Assembly (NCBI GenBank): GCA_001515945.1
Contig: LOER01000033.1
Location: 186,001 to 250,000, forward strand
DNA from: Desulfitibacter sp. BRH_c19
GTDB lineage: Bacteria; Bacillota; DSM-16504; Desulfitibacterales; Desulfitibacteraceae
Length of the DNA stretch: 64,000 nt
Direction of reading: 5' to 3'
In this document: positions 36,635 through 45,610 of the stretch, piece by piece
Layout: each line of letters opens with the position of its first letter
Numbering within the stretch: the first letter of the stretch is position 1
Position numbers and translations under genes: made by a program
The notes under the pieces: model-generated
What the model was told of the DNA's origin: nothing
Database searches by the model: none
Seen by the model: the letters and a program-made list of their open reading frames with translations, nothing else

Positions 36635-37459
36635 TTAGTTGCCAGCTAATTCAGCAAGCGCCTTATTTCTCTCCTCTATATTACACGCTTTTCCGTGCCA
36701 ATCAGCACAATCCTCCATATATGAAACACCTTTACCTTTAACTGTTTTCGCTACTATCATAGTAGGTTGCCCTTTGTGAGAGGCAGCTTCATCAAAAGCC
36801 CTATCAATTTCCTCCAGATTGTGTCCATCAATATCAATTACATTCCAACCAAAAGCCCTCCATTTATCGCTTACTGGTTCTGGTGACATAACATCTTCAA
36901 CTTTTCCATCAATCTGAAGTCCATTATGGTCTAAGATTGCAGTAAGGTTGTCCAGCTTATAATGTGCTGCAAGCATTGCTGCCTCCCACACAATACCCTC
37001 TTGAATCTCGCCATCACCCAGAAGTGCATAGACCCTGTAGTCGGCTTTATCCAAATTAGCTCCTAGTGCTAAACCAGTTGCTACAGAAAAACCTTGTCCT
37101 AAAGAGCCCGTTGACATTTCAACTCCTGGAACAGATTTCATATCTGGATGCCCCTGAAGATCACTATTAATCTTTCTTAATGTCATGAGTTTCTCAGTAG
37201 GAAAAAAACCTTTTTCCGCTAGCGTAGCGTAAAGTAGGGGTGCAGCATGACCCTTGGATAGAATAAATCTATCTCTTGATGGATTTTTAAGATTATCAGG
37301 ATCAATCCTTAGTGTTTTAAAATATAAGACAGCTAAAATATCAGTTGCAGATAAAGATCCACCGGGATGTCCTGATCCTGCTTCCCCTATCATATTAATA
37401 ATGTGCTGTCTAATAATATTTGCTTTTTGTTCCAAATGCTTTTTTTCAATTAGGTCCAT
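36635..37459 (-). CDS. transketolase, N-terminal (thiamine diphosphate-binding) subunit
   Basis: 274 residues, ATG with AGGAGG upstream. It has the diphosphate-binding features: [53 protein letters not shown], and the magnesium/ThDP motif [19 protein letters not shown] with a downstream DHNGLQIDG. First gene of the two-gene operon. Confidence 0.96.
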   Translation of the reverse strand: MDLIEKKHLEQKANIIRQHIINMIGEAGSGHPGGSLSATDILAVLYFKTLRIDPDNLKNPSRDRFILSKGHAAPLLYATLAEKGFFPTEKLMTLRKINSDLQGHPDMKSVPGVEMSTGSLGQGFSVATGLALGANLDKADYRVYALLGDGEIQEGIVWEAAMLAAHYKLDNLTAILDHNGLQIDGKVEDVMSPEPVSDKWRAFGWNVIDIDGHNLEEIDRAFDEAASHKGQPTMIVAKTVKGKGVSYMEDCADWHGKACNIEERNKALAELAGN

Positions 37460-37482
37460 TTTGTTACCTCCTGTTTAATTAA

Positions 37483-37587
37483 GGGGACACACCTGCTATT
37501 ATGGACAACATCACACTTCACACCTGAGGAATGTCCCCATTTGTACGGCTTAATCCAGCCAGAAGAACCGTCCCCTTGGCTGGTTCT
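37483..37587. repeat. REP-like GTCCCC repeat plus CCAGCCA/TGGCTGG hairpin
   Basis: Two adjacent elements. 37483..37543 has GGGGACACACCT and GAGGAATGTCCCCATT ends like the other family members. 37555..37583 is a perfect 7-bp hairpin CCAGCCA/TGGCTGG enclosing AGAACCGTCCCCTT, a motif resembling RAYT-type dispersed repeats. They fill the gap between yitT and the transketolase genes. Confidence 0.7.
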
Positions 37588-38441
37588 TAGACATTGGAGA
37601 GGCTTTTAAAACCTTCACCAAGGGCTTCATGAATATGAGTAATAATTATGAAAGCACTATTATCTATCCCATGTACTAACACCTTTAACCGAGTTACCTC
37701 TGGCTGGCTGATTACAACCAGGATAACATCCCTCTCTTTTCCGCTGTAAGCCCCTTTTCCTTTTAAAATTGTTACGCCCCTGTTTAGCTTCTCAAAAATT
37801 TCCTTGGTTATTTCATCAGGTGCATTAGATATAATAAAAGCAGCCCTTGCATAGTGAAACCCCTCTTGAACCAAATCAATGACCTTTGAAGTGGCAAATA
37901 AAGCAATCAGGGCAAAAAGAGCAAGCTCCACATTGAAAAAAAGTGCTGCTATCGTAATCACAAAAGCGTCAATAATCAAAAGTCCCTGGCCAGAACTCAT
38001 TCCTGTAAATTTTTTTAAAAGCTGAGCACCAAGGTCAGTACCTCCAGTAGTTCCACCAAATTTAAATACGATCCCAATCCCAATTCCCGCAAGAATTCCT
38101 CCATAAAGAGCAGCTAAGAATGGATCTGTAGTCAATGGAGTAACAATTGGCTCAAGGTAATCTACCACTATAGCAATAGTTATTGTTCCAAATAAGGTCT
38201 TAATACCATACCTTACTCCCAATGCCTTTACACTAAAGATAAATAACGGAATATTTATAGTTAGCATTGTAATACCCACAGGAAATCCAAGAGTATGAAA
38301 GACAACTGTTGCTAAGCCACTAACTCCACCTGCTGCAATCTTATTTGGTACCAGAAACAAAACAAGCGCAAGGGCTGTTAATACTACCCCTACCAATATC
38401 CCAAAGTATTCTATCACGAAATGAATTCTTTTAGAAGACAT
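37587..38441 (-). CDS. YitT-family membrane protein (DUF161 plus DUF2179)
   Basis: 284 residues, start with AAGGGG upstream. Five or six hydrophobic helices fill about 10-195 (GGVSGLATVVFHTLGFPVG, GIGIGIVFKFGGTTGGTD). A cytoplasmic C-terminal DUF2179 domain follows (about 210-284: GVTILKGKGAYSGKERDVIL, VISQPEVTRLK). The family is widespread in Firmicutes and its function is not established. Confidence 0.92.
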   Translation of the reverse strand: MSSKRIHFVIEYFGILVGVVLTALALVLFLVPNKIAAGGVSGLATVVFHTLGFPVGITMLTINIPLFIFSVKALGVRYGIKTLFGTITIAIVVDYLEPIVTPLTTDPFLAALYGGILAGIGIGIVFKFGGTTGGTDLGAQLLKKFTGMSSGQGLLIIDAFVITIAALFFNVELALFALIALFATSKVIDLVQEGFHYARAAFIISNAPDEITKEIFEKLNRGVTILKGKGAYSGKERDVILVVISQPEVTRLKVLVHGIDNSAFIIITHIHEALGEGFKSLSNV

Positions 38442-38536
38442 AAAGACCCCTTCATAGACATATTATGACTTATTGTTCCACTTTTTCTTACATAAATCAC
38501 AAAAAATGAATTTTACCCAAAAACATTTCACCAACT

Positions 38537-38564
38537 TTGGTTTAGTACCACTAAATGGTATAAT
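38537..38564 (+). promoter_or_regulatory. candidate promoter and operator of mod operon
   Basis: TTGGTT (38537..38542), a 16-base spacer and consensus TATAAT (38559..38564). The spacer holds a perfect 6-3-6 inverted repeat TTTAGTACCACTAAA (38541..38555), a good position for autorepression by the ModE-like protein encoded next. It does not match the Escherichia coli ModE box. Confidence 0.55.
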
Positions 38565-38597
38565 TATTACATATTTATGTGGTTAAGGAGCAAAATC

Positions 38598-38927
38598 ATG
38601 TATACACTAAAATACAAAATATGGTTAGACAAGAAAGGTAAAGTATTCGGTGATGGCCCATACAAACTTCTACAAGGGATTGAAGAACAGGGTTCTCTCT
38701 CAAACGCTGCCAAATCCATGGGGATGTCTTACAGTCAAGCCCACACTTTACTTAAAAGAATTGAGAAAAACCTTGGTTTTCCATTAATTCAAAGTCAAAT
38801 AGGAGGTCCTATGGGTGGAGGATCTGAACTGACAGATGATGCTCGCCAATTGATGGAGAAATACGTTATTTTTCATGAAGAGTGTGAAATAGCATTGGAA
38901 AAAATATTCAAAAAACACTTTGACTAG
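38598..38927 (+). CDS. ModE-like winged-helix regulator (DNA-binding domain only)
   Basis: 109 residues from ATG 38598, with AAGGAG seven bases upstream; the in-frame ATG at 38577 lacks a site. It matches the N-terminal LysR-type winged helix of ModE: GPYKLLQGIEEQGSLSNAAK, SMGMSYSQAHTLLKRIEKNL and GGPMGGGSELTDDARQLM. There are no MOP (molybdate-binding) domains, so it belongs to the short ModE-like regulators and must sense its signal differently or constitutively. It is 55 bases upstream of modA, same strand, first in the operon. Confidence 0.9.
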   Translation: MYTLKYKIWLDKKGKVFGDGPYKLLQGIEEQGSLSNAAKSMGMSYSQAHTLLKRIEKNLGFPLIQSQIGGPMGGGSELTDDARQLMEKYVIFHEECEIALEKIFKKHFD

Positions 38928-38982
38928 TCAACATTAGATGCGTTATACTAAAACAAGTACAACGTTTCAAGGAGAAATATAC

Positions 38983-39765
38983 ATGAAGGAAAGACTTATC
39001 ACGTTATCATTCTTTATGATTTTAATAGTATTCATATTTGGTTGTACCCAAAAAACAACTGATACCAACCAAACTACCATAACGGTCGCTGCAGCATCTG
39101 ACCTGCGTTTTGCCTTTGAGGAAATAGGTACATTATATGAAGAAAAAACAGCAACAAGGGTTGTATTCCTGTTTGGTTCATCTGGCAACCTTGCTCAGCA
39201 AATATCCCAGGGTGCACCTATTGATTTATTTGCCTCTGCAAATAAAGAATTTATTGAAGACTTGATTGAATCAGAACATCTCATAGCAGAAACAAAAGAA
39301 TTATATGCGATTGGAAGAATTGTCTTAGCTGTCAACAAAAAGTCAGGCTTAGAGATAGAATCCCTAAACGATTTAGTATTAAAAGAAATTGATCAAATAG
39401 CAATCGCAAATCCAAACCATGCACCGTATGGATTAGCAGCCAAAGAAGCTCTTCTATCCAGTAACGTATGGGATGAAATTGAGCAAAAGTTGGTATATGG
39501 GGAAAATGTTACCCAGACATTACAGTTTGTACAGACAGGCAATGCTCAAGTTGGAATCATTGCGCATTCAATAGCTAATGTTCCAGAAATCGAATTCACT
39601 ATTATTGATGATACGCTCCATAATCCTCTAGAGCAGATGCTTGCAGTAGTGAAAAACTCCTCTCATATAGAAATCTCTTTAGACTTTGCAAACTTTATCA
39701 ATAGTTCAGAGGGTAGAGCTATTATGGAAAAGTATGAATTTACACTACCCCAGAACCAAAATTAA
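38983..39765 (+). CDS. modA: molybdate/tungstate-binding lipoprotein ModA
   Basis: 260 residues from ATG 38983 (AAGGAG upstream); a longer frame from 38938 has no ribosome binding site. Lipoprotein signal ending FIFGC (Cys21). Mature ModA features: TVAAASDLRFAFEEIGTLYE, FLFGSSGNLAQQISQGAPID, ANPNHAPYGLAAKEAL and VYGENVTQTLQFVQTGNAQ, which contribute the oxyanion pocket. It delivers molybdate or tungstate to ModBC. Sequence alone does not decide between the two oxyanions. Confidence 0.94.
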   Translation: MKERLITLSFFMILIVFIFGCTQKTTDTNQTTITVAAASDLRFAFEEIGTLYEEKTATRVVFLFGSSGNLAQQISQGAPIDLFASANKEFIEDLIESEHLIAETKELYAIGRIVLAVNKKSGLEIESLNDLVLKEIDQIAIANPNHAPYGLAAKEALLSSNVWDEIEQKLVYGENVTQTLQFVQTGNAQVGIIAHSIANVPEIEFTIIDDTLHNPLEQMLAVVKNSSHIEISLDFANFINSSEGRAIMEKYEFTLPQNQN

Positions 39766-39784
39766 AAAAATGCAGGTGATTTTT

Positions 39785-40444
39785 ATGGATTTGTTTCCTA
39801 TCTATCTATCACTTAAAGTAGCAGCATACTCCACATTAATAGTAATTATCATAGGGACCCCCTTAGGTTGGCTTATGGCCAGGGGTATTTTTTTTGGTAA
39901 ATCTCTTTTGTCCTCTTTTATAACTTTACCCCTCGTTCTACCCCCTACTGTACTAGGATATTATTTGCTTGTTCTCATAGGAAGACAAAGTTTTCTAGGA
40001 AATTTTCTCTTCAATACCTTTGGTATTAACTTAATTTTTACATGGCAGGCTGCTGTAATAGCTGCTTCCATAGTCTCTCTACCGCTACTAGCCCGTACTG
40101 TACAAGCAGGTATTGAGGCAATAGATACGGATTTAGAGGACGTAGCACGTACCCTTGGAAGATCTGAAATTGTCATCTTTTTTACCATCACACTACCACT
40201 TTCCTGGCAAAGCATTATTGCTGGGATGGTTTTAGCATTCGCCAGGGCTATGGGGGAATTTGGAGCCACACTTATGGTAGCTGGCAACATTCCAGGAAAA
40301 ACTCAAACTCTTTCAGTTGCAATCTATGATGCAGTCCAAGCAGGAAATTCTCAACTAGCAAATATGTTGGTAATAATTATCAGTATTCTAACAATAGCAG
40401 TACTATTAACGCTTAATAAAGTCACCAAGATTAAGAGGTGGTAA
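39785..40444 (+). CDS. modB: molybdate ABC transporter permease ModB
   Basis: 219 residues from ATG 39785 with AGGTGA upstream. An apparent longer frame from 39686 overlaps modA and is not needed. Five hydrophobic helices, and the ABC-permease EAA loop: EAIDTDLEDVARTLGRSE, FAITLPLSWQSI-like IIFFTITLPLSW region and FARAMGEFGATLMVAGNIPG, which is diagnostic of ModB/CysT-type permeases. Confidence 0.94.
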   Translation: MDLFPIYLSLKVAAYSTLIVIIIGTPLGWLMARGIFFGKSLLSSFITLPLVLPPTVLGYYLLVLIGRQSFLGNFLFNTFGINLIFTWQAAVIAASIVSLPLLARTVQAGIEAIDTDLEDVARTLGRSEIVIFFTITLPLSWQSIIAGMVLAFARAMGEFGATLMVAGNIPGKTQTLSVAIYDAVQAGNSQLANMLVIIISILTIAVLLTLNKVTKIKRW

Positions 40445-40448
40445 TTTA

Positions 40449-41069
40449 ATGCTTACTATCATGATAAAAAAGGACTTGGGTTCTTTTATTCTAGACAAGC
40501 AATGGCAGGTAAATAACGGAGAGATAATTACCCTATTTGGACCATCAGGCTCAGGTAAGAGCTTAACACTCAAATGCATTGCCGGATTGATAGAACCTGA
40601 GAATGGTTTCATTAGGTTGGGCGAAACTTATTTGTTTAATAAATCTAAAAATATAAACCTTACTCCACAAGAAAGAAAAGTTGGCTATGTCCCCCAACAA
40701 TACGGACTATTTCCTCATATGACAGTTGGCGGCAATGTAGGTTATGGACTAGTAAGTAAAAGCAAAAGGGAAAAAAAGGAAATCATAGAAGCTCTCCTCA
40801 AAAAAGTAGGCCTTCAAGATAAAACCGCGATGTTTCCCTGGCAATTATCTGGGGGTGAGAAGCAGAGGGTTGCCCTCTTACGAACATTATCCACATCACC
40901 TAAAGTATTATTATTAGATGAACCTTTCTCAGCTGTGGATGCTACAATGCGGCAAAGGTTAAGAGAAGAAGTTAAGGAATTCTTACACCAATTTTTTATC
41001 CCAGTTGTCCTTGTAACCCATGATCCCTCTGATGCAGAATTCTTAAGCACAAAGGTTATAAAGTATTAA
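40449..41069 (+). CDS. modC: molybdate ABC transporter ATP-binding protein ModC, short form
   Basis: 206 residues, five bases after modB. Walker A FGPSGSGKSLTL, Q-loop YVPQQYGLFPHMTV, signature WQLSGGEKQRVALLR and Walker B LLLDEPFSAVD are intact. The protein ends right after the H-loop (VLVTHDPSDAEFL), so the C-terminal MOP domain of standard ModC is absent. The gene is not obviously frameshifted: the downstream sequence contains the start region of the next gene. Confidence 0.93.
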   Translation: MLTIMIKKDLGSFILDKQWQVNNGEIITLFGPSGSGKSLTLKCIAGLIEPENGFIRLGETYLFNKSKNINLTPQERKVGYVPQQYGLFPHMTVGGNVGYGLVSKSKREKKEIIEALLKKVGLQDKTAMFPWQLSGGEKQRVALLRTLSTSPKVLLLDEPFSAVDATMRQRLREEVKEFLHQFFIPVVLVTHDPSDAEFLSTKVIKY

Positions 41070-41165
41070 AATAAACAAGGAATTCGACAATAAATGTGTA
41101 ATTTATTAAAAAAGTCGACTGCCAGCCTTGCGAATTTTTATAGGAATGTTGGAGGAATGGGTTTT

Positions 41166-44100
41166 ATGTCATATTCTATTAAACATAGGATTTTAATTGG
41201 AGCTATAATAATTGTTTCCCTTGTTATGATTCAGGGTGTATCTTTGTTCTGGATAAACATAACGGAAGATAACCTGCAAGAACAAATTTCTGTCACAAAA
41301 GAAGAAAACTTACAATTGGCACAAGCACGTTATCAACATCAGACATGGATACATATGATAGATAGTGGTTTAATGGAGGGTACAGTACCTTCTCCTGAAT
41401 TAGATGACTCCCAATGTGCAGTTGGAATATTTTTAAAAAATTTAGAACCTAGTTCTGCTGATCTACACATATTTCAAGAAACACTGTCTAGGCACGCAGA
41501 AGTCCATGCCTCTGCCAATAGCACAATTAATTTCTTAAACTCAGGAGATATTGAGGAAGCTCGAGTAGAATTCTTAACTAATACACTTTCCATCTCACGA
41601 GATTTTGACCAGCAAATGAATGAATTAGAAAGCAGATCATACGATGCCGTTACTGCTTTAATGGAACAAAGCGAAAATTCTAGAACTTATCAACTCCTTA
41701 TGTTACTTATCTTAACACTGACTGTAGTTATTGGTGCTTTATTGGTTACTAGAGATTTGAACAATAATGTAATCAAGCCCATTTATGAAATTTCTGAAGC
41801 AATGAAAAATGTTGAAGAAAACAACTTTGAATTAAAGATTACAGCTAAAAACAATGATGAGATTGGCTTTCTAGCAAAAAACTTCAATACAATGGTAGAT
41901 ATACTAAAGCAAGAAAAAGTTTCACAGAACACCTTAAAATGGATGGCTTCTGGATATAACAAGGACCACATTCTACAACAGCTTACTAAGGAACTTGCCG
42001 GCTCAGAGGAAATAACTTATTCCGCTATCTATATTTATAATGAATGGGAGAATGTGTTAGTTCTAGAGAGTGGTTTTACTTCAAACAACCTTACTGACAG
42101 CTACCAGATTGGAGAAGGATTTGTTGGACAAGTAGCAGCATCAAATAAATCCATAACAATAGATTCCCCTGGTGAGGAATGGTACATTCCAGTTGGTACA
42201 TTACATATTCCTTTAAAAACTATTGCTGGAATTCCAATATCCTATCAGAATAAACTACTGGGAGTAATTGTGCTGGGTAGCCTTCAGAGTATCTCCAAAA
42301 AACAGCTCACCATGTTTAACCAGATAGCGTCCCAACTGGGGATTACTCTAAACAACATTTCTAATTACAACTCTATCCAATCACTTGTGGGAAAATTAGA
42401 AACCAAAAATATTGACTTGGATAGAGAAAAAAAATATGCAGAAGCAGTATTAAGAAGCTCCGCAGAAGGTATTCTTAGTATTGACACTAACTGTACAATC
42501 CAATCTTGGAGTATAGGTGCTGAGAGAATAACCGGCTATACAGCTTCAGAAGTTCTCGGCAAAAAATGCATTGATTTACTTATGCACTCTGATTCAAAGG
42601 GAAATCATTTATGTAATACTAAAAGTTGTTACGGTTCTCAGCTTATCCAGGAAAGAAAATTTATTAATGGGGAAGAGTTTTTTTTAAAAACAAAAAAAGG
42701 AATTTCTATTCCTTGCCTGCTTAGCGCCTCACCAATTATAGATGAAGATGGTACTATTCTGGGTGCAGTTGAAGTTTTTAGAGATATTTCTGATGAAAAA
42801 GCCAATCTGCACCAAATTCAACAAGCTAATAAAGCCAAAAGTGAATTTCTTGCCACAATGTCCCATGAGTTGAGAACTCCACTAAATTCCATTCTGGGCT
42901 TTTCAGAACTACTCGAGCAAGAGGTTGCTGGGAAATTAGGTGGAAAACAAACCCGATATGTCCAGAACATTATATATAGTGGTAATCATCTTCTGTCTCT
43001 AATTAATGACATTTTAGATATCTCAAAAATTGAGTCAGGGAAAATGGAATGGGAAGAAGAACAATTTAATTTGGCCAATATGCTTAAGAACAGCCTCACT
43101 ATGATTAAGGAAAGAGCCCTTAAGGATGGGATAAAACTTCAATTACAAATTGATGAAAAGTCCCTCACAGATGTATATGGTGACAAGAGAAAAATCCAAC
43201 AAATTGTTTATAACTTGTTAACCAATGCCATTAAATTTACTCCAAAAGAAGGCTCAGTAGGATTAAATGCTAGAGTAGAAAACAGCTTGGTAGTAATCGA
43301 AGTATGGGATACGGGGATTGGCATACCAAATGATAAGCACAAGATCATCTTTGAACCATTTTTGCAATTAGATAACTATTTAAGCAGAAAGTATGAGGGG
43401 GCTGGTCTAGGACTTAATTTAGTTCAAAAAATGGTCGAATTAGGTAATGGTACAGTTCAGGTGGAAAGTGAATTAAACAAGGGTAGTAAGTTTATCGTTA
43501 AATTTCCTCTAACGATTTCCACATCATTGCAAGACCAAGTGAATGTAGAAGCCATTGCAAGTATAAAAAAAGATAATTTAGTCAACAAAGTAGGTAAAAG
43601 TAAACCCTTATCTCTAATAATTGAAGATGACCCATCATTTACTTCAGTACTCTCAGAGTATTTAGATGATCTCAACTTTCACTCCATTATTGCAAAAACC
43701 GGAGAAGAGGGTATATCTATTGCAGATGAACATAGCGAAGAGTTATCCTTGATAACCCTTGACATCATGCTACCTGAAAAAGATGGATGGGACGTACTAT
43801 CAGAATTGAAAAACCGCAAAAAAACTGCTCATATTCCCGTAGTGATAATATCTATCCTATCTGATCAAGATAAAGGTCTAGCTTTAGGGGCTCAAGATTA
43901 CCTCTTAAAACCAATAAATCAAGACAGGCTGTATTCTGCTTTAGAAAATATTTTCCCAGAAATACAGGCGGAAAACATTGAACTTCTTGCCATTGATGAT
44001 GAACCACTAGCTTTGGAGTTAATCTCAGATCTATTGGAAGCTAAAGGCTATAAAGTACAGAAAGCTTATAGCGGGAAGGAAGGAATTGAAAAAGCTAAAA

Positions 44101-44357
44101 GTATATCACCCGCAGTAATCCTACTTGATTTAATGATGCCAAAGATGGATGGCTTTGATGTAATAGATGAACTTGCTAAAATCCCTGAAACCAAGGATAT
44201 TCCAATTATCATAGTAACTGCGAAAATTTTAACCCTTGAGGAAAAGAAAATTTTAAATGAAAAAGTATATCATATTGCCAAAAAAAGCGATTTGAAGCTT
44301 GATCAGTTCGCAAAAGCAATAAAAAAGGCCATTAAGACTAGGACACCAACAACCTAG
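41166..44357 (+). CDS. hybrid sensor histidine kinase (CZB-like sensor, HAMP, GAF, PAS, HisKA, two REC)
   Basis: About 1063 residues from ATG 41166 (GGAGG ten bases upstream). TM1 is about 8-28. An extracytoplasmic region follows with zinc-sensor-like features (HQTWIHMIDSG, SQCAVGIFLKNLE, SRHAEVHASA), like a CZB domain. Then TM2, HAMP, GAF (about 255-400), PAS (about 435-560), HisKA with ATMSHELRTPLNSILGFSEL, and HATPase with NLLTNAIKFTPKEG and DTGIGIP. Two receiver domains with phospho-Asp in TLDIMLPEKDGWD and LLDLMMPKMDGFD end the protein. It follows modC by 97 bases on the same strand; readthrough is possible, but the functional link to molybdate is uncertain. Confidence 0.92.
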   Translation: MSYSIKHRILIGAIIIVSLVMIQGVSLFWINITEDNLQEQISVTKEENLQLAQARYQHQTWIHMIDSGLMEGTVPSPELDDSQCAVGIFLKNLEPSSADLHIFQETLSRHAEVHASANSTINFLNSGDIEEARVEFLTNTLSISRDFDQQMNELESRSYDAVTALMEQSENSRTYQLLMLLILTLTVVIGALLVTRDLNNNVIKPIYEISEAMKNVEENNFELKITAKNNDEIGFLAKNFNTMVDILKQEKVSQNTLKWMASGYNKDHILQQLTKELAGSEEITYSAIYIYNEWENVLVLESGFTSNNLTDSYQIGEGFVGQVAASNKSITIDSPGEEWYIPVGTLHIPLKTIAGIPISYQNKLLGVIVLGSLQSISKKQLTMFNQIASQLGITLNNISNYNSIQSLVGKLETKNIDLDREKKYAEAVLRSSAEGILSIDTNCTIQSWSIGAERITGYTASEVLGKKCIDLLMHSDSKGNHLCNTKSCYGSQLIQERKFINGEEFFLKTKKGISIPCLLSASPIIDEDGTILGAVEVFRDISDEKANLHQIQQANKAKSEFLATMSHELRTPLNSILGFSELLEQEVAGKLGGKQTRYVQNIIYSGNHLLSLINDILDISKIESGKMEWEEEQFNLANMLKNSLTMIKERALKDGIKLQLQIDEKSLTDVYGDKRKIQQIVYNLLTNAIKFTPKEGSVGLNARVENSLVVIEVWDTGIGIPNDKHKIIFEPFLQLDNYLSRKYEGAGLGLNLVQKMVELGNGTVQVESELNKGSKFIVKFPLTISTSLQDQVNVEAIASIKKDNLVNKVGKSKPLSLIIEDDPSFTSVLSEYLDDLNFHSIIAKTGEEGISIADEHSEELSLITLDIMLPEKDGWDVLSELKNRKKTAHIPVVIISILSDQDKGLALGAQDYLLKPINQDRLYSALENIFPEIQAENIELLAIDDEPLALELISDLLEAKGYKVQKAYSGKEGIEKAKSISPAVILLDLMMPKMDGFDVIDELAKIPETKDIPIIIVTAKILTLEEKKILNEKVYHIAKKSDLKLDQFAKAIKKAIKTRTPTT

Positions 44358-44373
44358 TAGTAGTAGTACAAAA

Positions 44374-44405
44374 AAGGTACTGCATCAAAGCAGTACCTTT
44401 CTTTA
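44374..44405. terminator. bidirectional terminator between hybrid kinase and FTR gene
   Basis: Perfect GGTACTGC/GCAGTACC stem with a six-base loop, T-rich on the plus side (TTTCTTT) and TTTTTT on the minus side, serving both converging units. Confidence 0.9.
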
Positions 44406-44416
44406 TTCTTCGTATT

Positions 44417-44689
44417 CTAATCTTTATGGACGAAGAGTCCACACCAGCAACGTTTCATTTGGTCAAATTCTTCTCTGTGGAAGGGTATACATGGACAAAC
44501 AATTTTCATGTCTCTTTCCCTATCACCTATCATTGCCTGACACGGACAATAGGGGCTACCATATTTTTTCTCAATTTGAACTTCTTGCTCCAACAGAAAT
44601 TCTACCAGTTCTTGATCATCGGAGAATCGATACCCCAGCTTATCAACTACTTCGGCATACCATTTTCTATACTTTTCTTTCCTATCCAT
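44417..44689 (-). CDS. ftrB: ferredoxin:thioredoxin reductase catalytic (beta) subunit-like protein
   Basis: 90 residues. The seven conserved cysteines of FTR beta are arranged as CPCQ, CPCIPFH and CWCGLFV, which hold a 4Fe-4S cluster beside a redox-active disulfide. It reduces thioredoxin- or glutaredoxin-like disulfides with electrons from ferredoxin. It ends a compact four-gene redox set, with a 13-base gap to the glutaredoxin-like gene, its likely substrate or partner. No FTR alpha (variable) subunit is present, as in other anaerobic, non-photosynthetic FTR systems. Confidence 0.9.
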   Translation of the reverse strand: MDRKEKYRKWYAEVVDKLGYRFSDDQELVEFLLEQEVQIEKKYGSPYCPCQAMIGDRERDMKIVCPCIPFHREEFDQMKRCWCGLFVHKD

Positions 44690-44702
44690 TGCGCAATACT
44701 CC

Positions 44703-44945
44703 TTAGAATAAAAGTTCCTTCAGTTTCTCTTCATTAAACCCTACTAAATGTTTATCGTCAATTTTCATTACAGGAAACTTCACATCACCCGTTAATTTCA
44801 TGACTTCATCAATTAGCTTTTGTTTTTCTTCTCCCTCCTGCAAATCCACATCAACATACTCAAAATCTACATTGTTTTCTTTAAAAAACTTCTTAGCCTT
44901 TTGGCAGTAAAAGCAGGTACTTAAAGCGTATAAGAAAACCTTCAT
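44703..44945 (-). CDS. glutaredoxin-like thiol-disulfide protein
   Basis: 80 residues, thioredoxin fold of minimal length: MKVFLYALSTCFYCQKAKKF with CxxC (CFYC), then VDVDLQEGEEK and the cis-Pro segment VKFPVMKI. The active site differs from the classical CPYC. It lies two bases after the Rieske stop. It may take electrons from FtrB and pass them to protein disulfides or ribonucleotide reductase. Confidence 0.9.
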   Translation of the reverse strand: MKVFLYALSTCFYCQKAKKFFKENNVDFEYVDVDLQEGEEKQKLIDEVMKLTGDVKFPVMKIDDKHLVGFNEEKLKELLF

Positions 44946-44947
44946 TA

Positions 44948-45262
44948 TTAATCCACTCTCCCTTCCTTAAATATATATACCGTGCCTTCTTCTATCTTAG
45001 TTTGATACAAGGGCAATTTTATTTCAGTTGCATCGATAAATTCTCCTGTTCTAATATCAAAAATCCAGTCATGGCACGGGCATTTTAGAAAATACCCCTC
45101 TAGTTCTCCTTTATGTAAGGCACAACCGAGATGAGGGCATTGGTTATGTAGTGCAAACAACTCATCTTCCACTTTAATAATTATAATAGGCTCCCCATCT
45201 ATTTTTGCCCTAAAAGGTACCTTTTCTACTAACGATTTTTCATCAGTAACCTTCATCCACAT
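44948..45262 (-). CDS. Rieske-type [2Fe-2S] protein
   Basis: 104 residues, ATG with GAGGAGG eight bases upstream. Cluster ligands CPHLGC and CPCHDWIFD give the Cys2His2 set of soluble Rieske ferredoxins. No transmembrane anchor, so cytoplasmic. Small Rieske ferredoxins usually pass single electrons. It is cotranscribed with the glutaredoxin-like and FTR genes (gap of two bases to the former), suggesting a shared thiol-redox or oxidative-stress role. Confidence 0.92.
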   Translation of the reverse strand: MWMKVTDEKSLVEKVPFRAKIDGEPIIIIKVEDELFALHNQCPHLGCALHKGELEGYFLKCPCHDWIFDIRTGEFIDATEIKLPLYQTKIEEGTVYIFKEGRVD

Positions 45263-45323
45263 ATGTATGTCCTCCTCTAGCCTTAATTACCCATCTAACT
45301 TTATTTGCGTCCGCCTGATTAAC

Positions 45324-45352
45324 TTGGCGTACCAGTATCAATCATACGCCAA
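45324..45352. promoter_or_regulatory. inverted repeat upstream of Rieske gene
   Basis: TTGGCGTA/TACGCCAA with a 13-base spacer, in the 129-base gap between the ferredoxin gene and the Rieske gene. It lacks a U-run, so it could be an operator, an attenuating hairpin or a weak terminator for the ferredoxin gene. Confidence 0.5.
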
Positions 45353-45391
45353 CTAAGTCATGCACTAGCATTTCTAAAATTCAGTATAAAA

Positions 45392-45610
45392 CTACTGAAT
45401 TAAGAACTTGGGGTCGATTGCTTCGGGCCAGCAAACTGAAACACATTCTCCACAACCTATACATTTATCATTAATAATAAAAGGATCACCAAACTCACTT
45501 GTTCCCATGTCCATTTTACTTTGATTATAACCAGTCTCTATTGCATCATGATTACAAACAACAGCACAGTTACCACAGGCAATACAGTTATTGTTAATTG
45601 TATATTTCAA
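45392..45610 (-). CDS. 2[4Fe-4S] ferredoxin
   Basis: 72 residues, TTG start with AAGGGTG as ribosome binding site. Two motifs: CIACGNCAVVCNHDAI and CIGCGECVSVCWPEAI. The linker between them (GYNQSKMDMGTSEFGDPFI) is longer than in clostridial ferredoxin, and a Cys-to-Asn/Trp swap replaces the usual Pro after the fourth Cys. It could supply electrons to FtrB encoded downstream. The start codon and ribosome binding site are enclosed by an inverted repeat. Confidence 0.92.
   Translation of the reverse strand: MKYTINNNCIACGNCAVVCNHDAIETGYNQSKMDMGTSEFGDPFIINDKCIGCGECVSVCWPEAIDPKFLIQ

Noticed and set aside
39686-39784. Long N-terminal extension of modB
   Set aside because: It overlaps the modA end in another frame; the ATG at 39785 with AGGTGA gives the normal ModB start.
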